Shown here one piece after another: positions 8,412 through 16,724 of a stretch of DNA of 64,000 bases. Each line of letters begins with the position of its first letter. Within the stretch, counting starts at the first letter, position 1. The notes under the pieces were generated by a model. It saw nothing but the letters and a program-made list of their open reading frames with translations, ran no database searches and had not been told where the DNA came from. The DNA is from JAAYVZ01 sp035384965 (GTDB taxonomy: Bacteria; Acidobacteriota; Thermoanaerobaculia; Thermoanaerobaculales; Thermoanaerobaculaceae): NCBI GenBank assembly GCA_035384965.1, contig DAOOJE010000010.1:1-64000 (forward strand), written 5' to 3'. The position numbers and the translations under genes are program-made.

Positions 8412-8983
8412 TCCTGGCCGGCGGCCAGGGCCAGCGGTTCGGCGGGCCCAAGGCGTTCGCCGTGCTGCCGGACGGCCGGTCATTTCTCGCCGCCTGCGCT
8501 GCAACGCTCGCCGAGGCCGGGGCCCGGCCGATCGTCGCGACGCTCCCTCCGTGCTGCCAGGAGCCGGCGGTGGAGGGGGCGCGCGGGTTGCGGCTGCCGG
8601 CCCCGGATCTCGACATGTTCGCCTCGCTGCGTCTGGGGCTGTGCGCGTTGCTCGAGGGCGCGAGCTGGGCGGCGGTGGTCGTGCTGCCCGTGGACCACCC
8701 GCTCGTGCGCCCCGCCACGGTGGCGAGCCTGGCCGCAGCGGTCGGAACCGGCGTTGCGGCAGTGCGGCCCCGGCACGACGGCAAGCACGGACACCCCATC
8801 GCGATGGCGCGGGCGGTGGCGGAAGGAATCGCCGATGGCCGGCTCGCCGGCCCGACCCTGCGGGACGTCCTGTGCACGGTCGGCGCCGTGGACCTGCCAG
8901 TGGCCGACGGGGGCGTCACCGCCAACTGCAACACCCCCGAGCGTCTCGCCGCGGCGCTGGCGCAGTCTGCGGCTCAGCGCTGA
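8384..8983 (+). CDS. mocA: MocA-like molybdenum cofactor nucleotidyltransferase
   Basis: A 199-residue MobA/MocA-type NTP transferase. The nucleotide-binding signature LAGGQGQRFGGPK lies at 11-23. LPVDHPLV gives the metal-binding Asp typical of the family, and GKHGHPIAM matches the MocA-type HPV/HPI region. MocA attaches CMP to molybdopterin to make the cytosine dinucleotide cofactor used by hydroxylases of this type, which suits its place at the end of this operon. It overlaps xdhC by 28 bases. Its 3' end overlaps the convergent membrane protein gene by 10 bases. A bare MobA (GMP transfer) is the alternative, less likely next to xdhC. Confidence 0.85.
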   Translation: MAQAGTAGLILAGGQGQRFGGPKAFAVLPDGRSFLAACAATLAEAGARPIVATLPPCCQEPAVEGARGLRLPAPDLDMFASLRLGLCALLEGASWAAVVVLPVDHPLVRPATVASLAAAVGTGVAAVRPRHDGKHGHPIAMARAVAEGIADGRLAGPTLRDVLCTVGAVDLPVADGGVTANCNTPERLAAALAQSAAQR

Positions 8984-10620
8984 CCTGGCGGGCCGGCCGC
9001 GGCGTACGAGGCGACGCGGCGGAGAGGGACCCGGGCGGCGTGGTCGTCGCTCACGGCTTCGAGGATGACGCCCCCGGCCATGTCGCGGGCGACTGGCAGC
9101 TCCAGCAGGTAGAGGATGGTCGGGACGACGTCCGCCACGCGGCGCGTGCGCAGGCGCTCCCCGGCCCGCGTGCCGGGCCCGGAAAACAGCACGAATCCGT
9201 CCGGTGCCTCGTCCGGCGACACCTGCCACTCGCTGGCGCGCCCGACAAGCCGGCCGAGCCGCCGCCAGGGCGAGGGGGGCGCCATCCCGTACGGCGAGGC
9301 GACCACGAGCAGCGTGTCCTCGCCGCCGAGCAGCTGCCACAGGCGCCGCAGCTCGTCGTCGAGCAACCGCGCCGCCTGCCGGAGGGTGTCGTCGGCCGGG
9401 TCACCGGGCCCCTGCGGGGTCCACGCCGGGCGGAGCTGGGCGACGAGCCGGGTGTTGACGACCAGTGCCTCGACCCGTTCGGCCGCGCCGCGCCGCAGCA
9501 CCGCGGCGTGGAGCTCGCTCGCCACGGCAAAGGCACGCTGGGCGTCGCGTGCGGCGTCGGGCCGCGCCGCCAGGGCCGGGGCGAGCGCCGCCCGCAGATC
9601 GGCGTCGAACTCCTCGAACGGCGCCGTCTCGGAAGCGAGGGGCGCCTGGAGATCCCACCCGCCGGTCGACCATCGCGGCCAGCCGGCGTTGCCGGCCGGC
9701 AAGCCGGAGCGCTCCACGATCGACCAGATCGGGGCCCGCCTGGGGCTGGCGCCCGCGACACGCTCCCAGGCCCGCCACGGCAGCTGATGAGGCGACGGCC
9801 AGGGCCCTGCCAGTAGCAGGGTGACGGGCTGGTCGAGCAGCCACGAGAGACGGTACGATCGCCGGCCGAGCACCCCGTGGACTGACGGGGCGCAGCCGGT
9901 GGCAAGGGTCGCCAGGGCAGCCGAGCGCGTGTACGGACGAACAGTGCGGAGCTGGCCCCACGCCCCCCTGTCGCGGCGCGACTGCAGGAACGGCATGTCC
10001 TTGTGTTCGAGCAGCGGCAGCAGCCAGGGCAGGTCAGCGCCTTCCCACGAAACCATGAGGAGCCGGTGCGCGGCCTTGAACGGAGGGCCGTCGTCACCCC
10101 CTTGCGGGGGCGGTGCCGGGGGGGTGAGCAGCCACACGCCCCACAGCAACGCGACGACGAGACCGGTGCCGGAAAGGGTGATGACCGCGGCGAGGCGCGG
10201 CACGGCCCTGCGCACGATGAGGACGAGCAGCACGAGCAGGTAGGTTCCGGCGATCCACGCCGCCACCGACAGCGCCTCGCGGTTGGCGGGCACCAGCAAA
10301 TCGCGGGTGAGGTGCCGGTTCCACACCGCCACGGCGGCGACGAGCAACGACGCGACGGCCATCAGGCGGCGCCACAACCCGACCGAGAACCCCGGCCCGC
10401 CGAGCAGCCTCGGCGGTGCCAGGGCGAGCAGCTCGAGCACCAGGAAGCAGATGAGGCCCAGCCAGAGACCAGCCCAGCTCGCCCAGGCGGCGAGCGCGAG
10501 GAGCGCCCGGCCTGGGGAGAGGCTGACCTCGGCCCACAGCAACAGCTGGAGCGGCGCGAGGGCGGCGCCCGTGACAGCCCCGGCCGCGAGGCTGTGGCCA
10601 AGCCTGGCGAGATGCCGCAT
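8974..10620 (-). CDS. Membrane-anchored phosphodiesterase/sulfatase-fold protein
   Basis: A 548-residue protein: about five N-terminal membrane segments (residues 1-155), a Pro-rich linker, then a soluble domain of the alkaline phosphatase superfamily. The soluble part starts LLMVSWEGADLPWLLPLL and continues with PYTRSAALATLATGCAPSVHG, the pattern around the nucleophile Thr/Ser of type I phosphodiesterases, and VHGVLGRRSYRL. A late ADVVPTILYLLELPVARDM segment matches the C-terminal part of this fold. The first metal motif is degenerate (WEGADLP rather than a D-G-x-R type). The active site should face the periplasm. The substrate is unknown; lipid or cell-envelope phosphoesters are plausible. 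The start at MRHLARL is 13 bases from the divergent pyrK start. Confidence 0.72.
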   Translation of the reverse strand: MRHLARLGHSLAAGAVTGAALAPLQLLLWAEVSLSPGRALLALAAWASWAGLWLGLICFLVLELLALAPPRLLGGPGFSVGLWRRLMAVASLLVAAVAVWNRHLTRDLLVPANREALSVAAWIAGTYLLVLLVLIVRRAVPRLAAVITLSGTGLVVALLWGVWLLTPPAPPPQGGDDGPPFKAAHRLLMVSWEGADLPWLLPLLEHKDMPFLQSRRDRGAWGQLRTVRPYTRSAALATLATGCAPSVHGVLGRRSYRLSWLLDQPVTLLLAGPWPSPHQLPWRAWERVAGASPRRAPIWSIVERSGLPAGNAGWPRWSTGGWDLQAPLASETAPFEEFDADLRAALAPALAARPDAARDAQRAFAVASELHAAVLRRGAAERVEALVVNTRLVAQLRPAWTPQGPGDPADDTLRQAARLLDDELRRLWQLLGGEDTLLVVASPYGMAPPSPWRRLGRLVGRASEWQVSPDEAPDGFVLFSGPGTRAGERLRTRRVADVVPTILYLLELPVARDMAGGVILEAVSDDHAARVPLRRVASYAAAGPPGQR

Positions 10621-10632
10621 AATCCCCGACGC

Positions 10633-11448
10633 ATGATAGCGCGCCGCGATCTCGCCGCTCGGGTCCTGTCGGCCGACGATCTGACCCCCACTGCGTTCAG
10701 GCTGGAGCTGCTGTGCCGCGAGGCGGTGGAGGCCGTGCCCGGGCAGTTCGGGATGCTGCGCTGCAGCGAGGGATACGACCCGCTGCTGCGCCGCGCCTTT
10801 TCGCTCGCCGGTGTGCGGCCGACTGGGGAGGGGTGGGTCGTGGAGATGCACATCAAGGAGGTGGGCAAGGGCACCGCCTTGCTCCGCCGGCTGGTCCCCG
10901 GGGCCCCGACCTCGCTGCTCGTCCCGCTGGGAAACGGCTTCGACCTGGGCGACGAGCACGACCTGCCCTTTGCCCTGGTGGCCGGCGGCATCGGCCTGCC
11001 GCCGGTGCTTTTCGCGGCCGAGGTGCTGGCGGCGCGCGGCCGCCGCTTCGATTTTTTCTTTGGCGCTGCCTCGGCCTGCGAGCTGTACGAGGTGGAGCGG
11101 CTGGCGGCCGCGACCGCTGCGGCCGGCGGCGAGCTGGTGCTGTGCACCGACGACGGCACGCGCGGCGAGGCAGGGTTCGTGACCGCTGCCCTCGATCGCC
11201 GGCTCGCCGCGGGTCGGGTGTACGGGCGGGTCCTGGCCTGCGGCCCCGATCCGATGCTCCGGGCGCTCGGGCGCCTGGTGACGGCGCGAGGGCTCGCGGC
11301 CGAGCTGTCGCTCGAGGAGCCGATGGCCTGCGGCGTAGGTGTGTGCCTGGGTTGCGTGGTCGAGCTCGAGGACGGCCGGCTCGTGCCGTCGTGCAAGGAG
11401 GGGCCGGTGTTTTCGGCTGCGCGCCTGGGAGCGAGGTGGAGGTCGTGA
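10633..11448 (+). CDS. pyrK: Dihydroorotate dehydrogenase electron transfer subunit
   Basis: A 271-residue PyrK-type ferredoxin reductase. It has the flavin motif RRAFSLAG at 53-60, the nucleotide loop LVAGGIGLPPV at 115-125, and the C-terminal [2Fe-2S] ligands Cys233, Cys238, Cys241 and Cys254 (MACGVGVCLGCVVELEDG, then SCKEGPVF). This arrangement is diagnostic of the class 1B dihydroorotate dehydrogenase partner, which moves electrons from PyrD to NAD+. It overlaps pyrD by GTGA, so the two are coupled. An alternative ATG seven codons upstream (10612) would overlap the start codon of the divergent gene; the 10633 start is preferred. Confidence 0.95.
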   Translation: MIARRDLAARVLSADDLTPTAFRLELLCREAVEAVPGQFGMLRCSEGYDPLLRRAFSLAGVRPTGEGWVVEMHIKEVGKGTALLRRLVPGAPTSLLVPLGNGFDLGDEHDLPFALVAGGIGLPPVLFAAEVLAARGRRFDFFFGAASACELYEVERLAAATAAAGGELVLCTDDGTRGEAGFVTAALDRRLAAGRVYGRVLACGPDPMLRALGRLVTARGLAAELSLEEPMACGVGVCLGCVVELEDGRLVPSCKEGPVFSAARLGARWRS

Positions 11449-12368
11449 CGCCCGACCTCCGGACCAGGGTGGGCGCCGTGTCGCTGGCCAACCCGATCCT
11501 GACCGCCTCGGGGACGTTCGGGTACGGTCTCGACCTCGAGGACCTCTGTCCTCCGGAACGGCTCGGTGGGATCGTCACCAAGGGGCTCTCGCCGCTGCCG
11601 CGGCGCGGCAACGCTCCGCCGCGCATCGTGGAAACCGCGGCCGGCATGATCAACGCTATCGGGCTGCAGAACATCGGCGTCGAGGCGTTTTGCCGCGACG
11701 TGCTGCCGGAGCTGCGGCGGCGCGGCGTGACCGTGGTGGTCAACGTTTTCGGCGAGTCGCCGGCGGCCTACCGCGAGGTCATCGCCCGCTGCGAGCGCGA
11801 GGCCGGCGTGGCGGCGTACGAGCTCAACGTCTCGTGCCCCAACGTGTCGGCCGGCGGTATGGAATTCGGGCACGACCCGGTGCTGCTCGCCTCGCTCACC
11901 GCGGCGTGCCGCAGCGAGACGTCGAGGGCGTTGTGGGTCAAGCTCTCGCCCAACGCCCCCGACCTCGTCGGCACGGCCCGCGCCGCCGTGGACGGCGGAG
12001 CGGATGCGCTGACGCTCATCAACACGCTACGCGCCATGGCCATCGACGCGGTGGCGCGGCGGCCAGTGCTGCAGCGCGGATGCGGGGGGTTGTCGGGCCC
12101 GGCCATCAAGCCCATTGCCCTGCGCATGGTGTGGGAGGTCCACCGCGCCTTGCCGACGTTGCCGCTCGTGGGGATCGGCGGGATCGAGACCGGCCGAGAC
12201 GCGGCGGAGTTTTTGCTCGCTGGGGCCAGCGCCGTGCAGGTGGGGACCGCGGTGTTCCGCGATCCCTCGGCGCCGATTCGCATCCTGGGGGAACTGGAGC
12301 GCTTTTGCGCACAGCAGAACGTCGCGGCGGTGGGGGAGCTGATCGGAGGGCTGCAATGGCCGTGTTGA
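11445..12368 (+). CDS. pyrD: Dihydroorotate dehydrogenase B, catalytic subunit
   Basis: A 307-residue class 1B dihydroorotate dehydrogenase, the fourth step of pyrimidine synthesis. NPILTASGTFGYG opens the barrel, GIVTKGLS supplies the FMN-contacting Lys46, and NVSCPNV holds the class 1 catalytic Cys131. GGLSGPAIKPIAL and GIGGIETGRDA match the FMN phosphate-binding region. Cys rather than Ser at the base position, plus the adjacent pyrK, identify class 1B, using NAD+ through PyrK. The start is a GTG inside the pyrK stop (GTGA) behind GGTGGAGG. Its end overlaps pyrF by 13 bases. The full operon is pyrK-pyrD-pyrF. Confidence 0.97.
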   Translation: MTPDLRTRVGAVSLANPILTASGTFGYGLDLEDLCPPERLGGIVTKGLSPLPRRGNAPPRIVETAAGMINAIGLQNIGVEAFCRDVLPELRRRGVTVVVNVFGESPAAYREVIARCEREAGVAAYELNVSCPNVSAGGMEFGHDPVLLASLTAACRSETSRALWVKLSPNAPDLVGTARAAVDGGADALTLINTLRAMAIDAVARRPVLQRGCGGLSGPAIKPIALRMVWEVHRALPTLPLVGIGGIETGRDAAEFLLAGASAVQVGTAVFRDPSAPIRILGELERFCAQQNVAAVGELIGGLQWPC

Positions 12369-13105
12369 CACGGGAGGAGGCGGTGCGGCGCCTCGTGGTG
12401 GCAGCCGACGCATCGGAGCGGGGCGTGCTCGTGGCGCTGGCGAAGAGGCTGCGGCCAGCAGTGGGGATGGTCAAGCTCGGGCTCGAGGCGTTCGTGGCCT
12501 GCGGGCCCGAGCTGGTGCGGGAAGTACGCGGGCTCGGCGTGCCGGTCTTCCTGGACCTCAAGCTCCACGACATCCCCAACACGGTCGAGCGCGCCGCGGC
12601 CAGTGCCGCCCGGCTCGGGGTGCAGATGCTCACGGTGCACGCCGGGGGCGGGGAGGCGATGCTGCGCGCCGCCGTCGCGGGTGCGGCGGCCGGGGCTCCG
12701 GCCGGTTCGCCGCCGCCTGTCGTGCTGGCCGTGACCGTGCTGACGAGCCTGGACGACGAGACGCTCGCCACGCTCGGGCTGCCGGGAACCGCCGGCGAGC
12801 GCGTGCGCGCCTGGGCTGCGCTGGCGCACCGCGCCGGCTGCGGTGGAATCGTCTGCTCGCCGCACGAGGTGGCGGCCATGCGGGCGGCGTTCGGCCCCGA
12901 CTTCGTGCTGCTCAGCCCGGGCATCCGCCCGGCTGGCGGCGCGGCGGGGGACCAGAAGCGCGTCGCCACCCCGCGCGCCGCGGTGGAGGCGGGTGCGACC
13001 TACGTGGTGGTGGGGCGGCCCATCACCGGGGCTCCGGATCCTCTGGCCGCTGCCGAGGCGATCCTGACCGAAATGTGCGGCCACCCGGTCGCGGCCGGGC
13101 AGTGA
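12356..13105 (+). CDS. pyrF: Orotidine 5'-phosphate decarboxylase
   Basis: A 249-residue type I OMP decarboxylase, making UMP in the last step of the pathway. The catalytic D-x-K-x-x-D-I motif is DLKLHDIPNT at 67-76, giving Asp67, Lys69 and Asp72. LTVHAGGG and the phosphate-binding LLSPGIRP with DQKRVATP and VVVGRPITGA follow in the expected order. It starts inside the end of pyrD, so translation is likely coupled. No further pyrimidine gene follows; the next gene is 121 bases downstream. Confidence 0.97.
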   Translation: MAVLTREEAVRRLVVAADASERGVLVALAKRLRPAVGMVKLGLEAFVACGPELVREVRGLGVPVFLDLKLHDIPNTVERAAASAARLGVQMLTVHAGGGEAMLRAAVAGAAAGAPAGSPPPVVLAVTVLTSLDDETLATLGLPGTAGERVRAWAALAHRAGCGGIVCSPHEVAAMRAAFGPDFVLLSPGIRPAGGAAGDQKRVATPRAAVEAGATYVVVGRPITGAPDPLAAAEAILTEMCGHPVAAGQ

Positions 13106-13226
13106 TCCGGGTACGCCGCTCGCCCGTCGCGCTTCGCGCTTGCGGCCAGCGGCCCCCGATGGCCCGCCGCGGAGCGGGGAATCGGGCCGGTGCTGGCAAG
13201 CTTGTTGGCTTTGCTGGAGGTGTTCG

Positions 13227-13817
13227 ATGAGTCTGGTTGGCAAGCCGGCCCCGACGTTCACGCTCGAGGGCTATGCACACGGGGAGTTCACCACCGTCTC
13301 GCTCGAGTCGCTGCGCGGCACGTGGGTGCTGTTGCTGTTTTACCCGCTCGACTTCACCTTCGTGTGTCCCACCGAGGTGCTGGCGTTTTCGGCCGACGCG
13401 GCCGCGTTCGCGGCCCGCAACTGCAAGATCCTCGGAATTTCCGTGGACTCCAAGTACGCCCACAAGGCGTGGGCCGAGACGGAGCGCGAGCGCGGCGGGC
13501 TGGGCGGGGCGCTGGGCTTTCCGCTGCTGTCCGACCTCACCCGCCACACGGCCCGCGACTACGGCGTGATGATCGAGGAATCCGGGGTGGCGCTGCGCGG
13601 CCTCTTCCTCATCGACCCGGACGGCGTGGTCGTGCACGAGACGACCAACCTCCTGCCGGTGGGCCGCTCGTCCCGGGAGGCGTTGCGCGTCTTGGAGGCG
13701 TTCCAGTACGTCACAGCGCACAGCGGGGAGGTTTGCCCGGCCAACTGGGAAGCGGGGCGGCCGGCGGTGGAGGCAACGCCGGAGGGGGTGGCGTCGTACC
13801 TGAAGGGCCGGCCGTGA
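13227..13817 (+). CDS. Typical 2-Cys peroxiredoxin (AhpC/Prx family)
   Basis: A 196-residue thiol peroxidase that reduces hydrogen peroxide and organic peroxides. The peroxidatic Cys47 lies in FYPLDFTFVCPTE, followed by the helix PTEVLAFSADAAAF. The resolving Cys170 lies in the C-terminal GEVCPANW motif of typical 2-Cys enzymes. LGISVDSKYAHKAW matches the AhpC subfamily. A thioredoxin reductase gene lies less than 1 kb downstream on the same strand, a plausible electron source through thioredoxin. The start ATG follows GCTGGAGG. It overlaps the next gene by GTGA. Confidence 0.96.
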   Translation: MSLVGKPAPTFTLEGYAHGEFTTVSLESLRGTWVLLLFYPLDFTFVCPTEVLAFSADAAAFAARNCKILGISVDSKYAHKAWAETERERGGLGGALGFPLLSDLTRHTARDYGVMIEESGVALRGLFLIDPDGVVVHETTNLLPVGRSSREALRVLEAFQYVTAHSGEVCPANWEAGRPAVEATPEGVASYLKGRP

Positions 13818-14704
13818 GACGCGCGAGGTACGGGCTCGAGGGAGATCACCACACCCACACGGCGCGCTGTGGCCACGCCGTCGGCGACGCCAGGGAGTAT
13901 GTCGAGGCGGCGCTGGCGGCCGGGCTCCGCTCGATTGCAATCACCGACCACGTGCCGATGTTCTGGCGTCCCGAGCCGGAACGCGACGCCAGCCTTGCAA
14001 TGCGGCTCGAGGAGCTGCCGGCCTACGTCGAGGAGGTCCTGGCGCTCGAGGCGGCGTTCCGGGGCAGGATCGAGGTGCTGCTCGGCATCGAGGCCGACTT
14101 CCTGCCCGGCCACGAGGAGGAGCTGCGGCGCCTGCTCGCACCGTACCCGTTCGATCTCGTCCTCGGCTCGGTCCACTGGCTCGGGGACTGGCTCGTCGAC
14201 GGGCCGGGCTCGGTCGCGCGGTTCGAGCGCGGCCAGGACGAGGTGGACGCGATCTGGAACGCGTACGCCGACGCGGTCATCGGGGCGGCGCGCTCCGGCC
14301 TGTTCGACGTCCTCACCCACCTCGACCTGCCCAAGAAGTTCGGCCACCGCCCCCGCCTGCCGTACGCCGGGCGGCAGGCGGAGGTCGTGCAGGCGGTCGC
14401 GGCCTCGGGATGTGCCGTGGAACTATCGTCGGGCGGGATGCGCAAGCCGGTGGGGGAGCCGTACCCTGCACGCGACCTCTTGCGCGAGCTGCAGGCGGCC
14501 GGCGTGCCGGTCGTGCTGGCGTCCGACGCCCACGCGCCGGAAGAGGTCGGCCACCGGTTCGCCGAGCTGCGGGCTCTGCTGGCCGGCCCCGGGGACGGGC
14601 ACGTGGCACGAGGCACGAGGCAGGAGGGGGGGCCGGCCCGCGCCTTGCCCGAGGGAGCGGGGGCGACTGACGGGTTCGATCCGGCGGCGGGACGAGTAGA
14701 ATGA
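13814..14704 (+). CDS. PHP-domain phosphatase, histidinol-phosphatase (HisJ/HisK) type
   Basis: A 296-residue PHP-family hydrolase. The metal-binding signature is HTHTARCGH (His13, His15, His21), then AITDHVPMF, EADF, SVHWLGDW, THLDLPKKFG and ASDAHAPEEVG, in the order seen in HisJ-type histidinol phosphatases. These enzymes dephosphorylate L-histidinol phosphate in histidine synthesis. No other his gene is here, so other phosphoesters remain possible. The start is a GTG inside the peroxiredoxin stop (GTGA). The last 30 residues are rich in Gly, Ala and Arg and have no family counterpart, a likely 3' extension. Confidence 0.85.
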   Translation: MRRARYGLEGDHHTHTARCGHAVGDAREYVEAALAAGLRSIAITDHVPMFWRPEPERDASLAMRLEELPAYVEEVLALEAAFRGRIEVLLGIEADFLPGHEEELRRLLAPYPFDLVLGSVHWLGDWLVDGPGSVARFERGQDEVDAIWNAYADAVIGAARSGLFDVLTHLDLPKKFGHRPRLPYAGRQAEVVQAVAASGCAVELSSGGMRKPVGEPYPARDLLRELQAAGVPVVLASDAHAPEEVGHRFAELRALLAGPGDGHVARGTRQEGGPARALPEGAGATDGFDPAAGRVE

Positions 14705-14749
14705 CCGGACCGGTTCGCTCGGTGTTCGAGCGCGCCGGGTGGAGGGCAT

Positions 14750-15688
14750 ATGCACCATCGCGTGATCATCCTGGGCTCGGGGCCGGCCGGCTGGACGGCG
14801 GCCCTTTACACGGCGCGGGCGCAGCTCGGACCGCTCGTGCTGAAGGGCTTGCAGGAGGGCGGCCAGCTCACGATCACGACCGAGGTCGAGAATTACCCGG
14901 GTTTTCCTCACGGTATCATGGGCCCCGAGCTCATGGCCCAGATGGCGGAGCAGGCGGAGCGTTTCGGCGTCCGGTCGCTGCCGGACGAGGCCACCTCGGT
15001 CGAGCTGGGGGTGCGACCGTTCGCGGTCCGCACCGCGAACAGCGGCGAGTTCACCTGCGATGCCCTCATCGTCGCCACTGGCGCCTCCGCCCGCCTGCTT
15101 GGGCTGCCGGCCGAAAAGGAGCTGATGGGCTACGGTGTGTCGGCCTGCGCCACCTGTGACGGGTTCTTTTTCAAGGACAAGGAAGTGGTGGTGGTGGGCG
15201 GCGGCGACACCGCGATGGAGGAGGCCATTTTCCTCACCCGTTTCTGTACCAGGGTCACGATCGTGCACCGGCGCAGCGAGCTGCGCGCCTCGCGCATCAT
15301 GCAGGAGCGGGCTCGCGCCAACCCCAAGGTGCGCTTCGAGCTCAACGCCGTGCCGGTGGACATCCTGGGCAGCAGGGAGAGGGGCGTGGAAGCAGTGGTG
15401 CTACGCGACACCGTCACCGGCGACACGCGCGTCCTACCCACGCAAGGCGTGTTCGTGGCGATCGGCCACCAGCCCAACACCGCCTTCCTGGGAGGTCAAC
15501 TCGAGCTCGACGCCGCGGGGTACGTCGTCACCAGACCGGACTCGACGCGGACGGCGATCGAAGGCGTGTTCGCCTGTGGCGACGTGCGCGACCACGTGTA
15601 CCGGCAGGCGGTCACCGCCGCCGGCAGCGGGTGCATGGCGGCGATCGAGGCCGAGCGGTGGCTGGCCGAACACGGAGTCCAGGAATAG
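14750..15688 (+). CDS. trxB: Thioredoxin reductase (NADPH)
   Basis: A 312-residue low-molecular-weight thioredoxin reductase. The FAD loop GSGPAGWTAALYTARA starts at residue 9, the redox pair is CATC (Cys133/Cys136), the pyridine-nucleotide loop is VVGGGDTAMEEA at 148-159, and FACGDVRDHVYRQAVTAAGSG is the conserved FAD-side segment. VHRRSELRAS carries the Arg pair that favours NADPH. Residue 15 is Trp where most homologues have Tyr. The start follows GGAGGG at a spacing of 4. With the peroxiredoxin upstream it likely forms part of a thiol antioxidant group. Confidence 0.96.
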   Translation: MHHRVIILGSGPAGWTAALYTARAQLGPLVLKGLQEGGQLTITTEVENYPGFPHGIMGPELMAQMAEQAERFGVRSLPDEATSVELGVRPFAVRTANSGEFTCDALIVATGASARLLGLPAEKELMGYGVSACATCDGFFFKDKEVVVVGGGDTAMEEAIFLTRFCTRVTIVHRRSELRASRIMQERARANPKVRFELNAVPVDILGSRERGVEAVVLRDTVTGDTRVLPTQGVFVAIGHQPNTAFLGGQLELDAAGYVVTRPDSTRTAIEGVFACGDVRDHVYRQAVTAAGSGCMAAIEAERWLAEHGVQE

Positions 15689-15744
15689 CGCGTGTCGGGC
15701 GCCGGTTGGCGGCCGTTGGGGGGCCGTGTGCCCCGGAGGGTTGC

Positions 15745-16068
15745 ATGTTGACGATCACCGAAAGGGCTGCCCAGGCGGTCCGGGACTACGCCGCGACGAT
15801 GCCCGACGTGGCCGGCAAGCAGCTCCGCATCTTCGTCGAGCGCGGTGGCTGCTCGGGCGTGCGATACGGCTTCGCGTTCGACGACCACCACGAGGGCGAC
15901 ACGGTGCTCGAGTCGGGCGGTTTGCAGGTGCTCCTGGACGCGACCTCGGCCCAGGTCCTGGACGGCGCCACGGTCGACTTCGTGGACGACCAGCGCGGGC
16001 GAGGGTTCGTGGTCGACAACCCGGCCATCACCCACGCCGGCTGCGGTTGCTCCTGCGACGGGTGCTGA
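15745..16068 (+). CDS. A-type iron-sulfur carrier (HesB/IscA/ErpA family)
   Basis: A 107-residue A-type carrier that delivers or repairs Fe-S clusters. The three conserved Cys are Cys36 (GGCSGVRYGF) and Cys100/Cys102 (HAGCGCSC). The spacing C-x63-C-x-C is the family pattern, and DFVDDQRGRGFVVDNP matches the usual DYVD...GF.F.NPN region. Two further cysteines, Cys104 and Cys107, extend the tail to GCGCSCDGC, which is unusual. It lies 56 bases after trxB and 20 bases before def, so it is probably cotranscribed. Confidence 0.92.
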   Translation: MLTITERAAQAVRDYAATMPDVAGKQLRIFVERGGCSGVRYGFAFDDHHEGDTVLESGGLQVLLDATSAQVLDGATVDFVDDQRGRGFVVDNPAITHAGCGCSCDGC

Positions 16069-16088
16069 GCGGGGTCGGGAGGGACGGC

Positions 16089-16664
16089 GTGGCGATCTTC
16101 AAGCGTCCTCACCCGACCGACGGCAGGCGCCGGGAGATCGTGCGGCTCGGCCACCCGGCGCTGCGGCAAAAGGCGGAGGAGGTGCCGAGGGAACGTTTCG
16201 GCACGCGTTTCTTGCGCGACCTCGGGCGGGACCTCACGCGGACGATGTTCGAGGACAACGGCATGGGGCTGGCGGCGCCGCAAATCGCCGTACCGTTGCG
16301 CGCCTTCGTCTACTACGTGCCGGGGGAAGACGACCGGGACGAGGTGCCTCCGAGGGTGATCGTGAACCCACGGCTCGCACTCGAGGGCGAGGCCGACGCG
16401 CTGGGATGGGAGGGGTGCCTGTCGCTGCCGGGCTTGCGCGGGCTCGTCCCCCGGCACGCCAGGCTCGTCTGCGAGGGGTTCGACGTCGAGGGCTCGCGGC
16501 TGCGAGTCGAGGCCGAGGGGCTGCACGCCCGGGTCATCCAGCACGAGGTCGACCACCTCGACGGGATCGTGTTCGTCGACCGCATGCGCGACCTCTTCAC
16601 CCTCATGTTCGAGGAGGAGTGGGAGCGTTTTGCTGACCGCAAGGACCTGCCCGTCGAGACGTAG
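16089..16664 (+). CDS. def: Peptide deformylase
   Basis: A 191-residue peptide deformylase that removes the N-formyl group from nascent proteins. All three family motifs are present: GMGLAAPQ at 58-65, EGCLS at 108-112 with the metal ligand Cys110, and QHEVDHLDG at 151-159 with ligands His152 and His156 and catalytic Glu153. The start is a GTG after GGAGGGAC. It ends a likely transcription unit running from the peroxiredoxin gene; the next gene is on the other strand. fmt, usually near def, is not seen here. Confidence 0.96.
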   Translation: MAIFKRPHPTDGRRREIVRLGHPALRQKAEEVPRERFGTRFLRDLGRDLTRTMFEDNGMGLAAPQIAVPLRAFVYYVPGEDDRDEVPPRVIVNPRLALEGEADALGWEGCLSLPGLRGLVPRHARLVCEGFDVEGSRLRVEAEGLHARVIQHEVDHLDGIVFVDRMRDLFTLMFEEEWERFADRKDLPVET

Positions 16665-16724
16665 GGCGAGCGCCCCTGCCGCGCCTTCGTGTCGCCAATC
16701 GTGTCGGGGCGGCGGCGAGCGCCG

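Noticed and set aside
14670..14690. GGGTTCGATCCGG, similar to a tRNA T-loop
   Set aside because: The flanking bases do not form a 5-base T-stem and no anticodon or acceptor arm can be built; it lies inside the PHP phosphatase gene.
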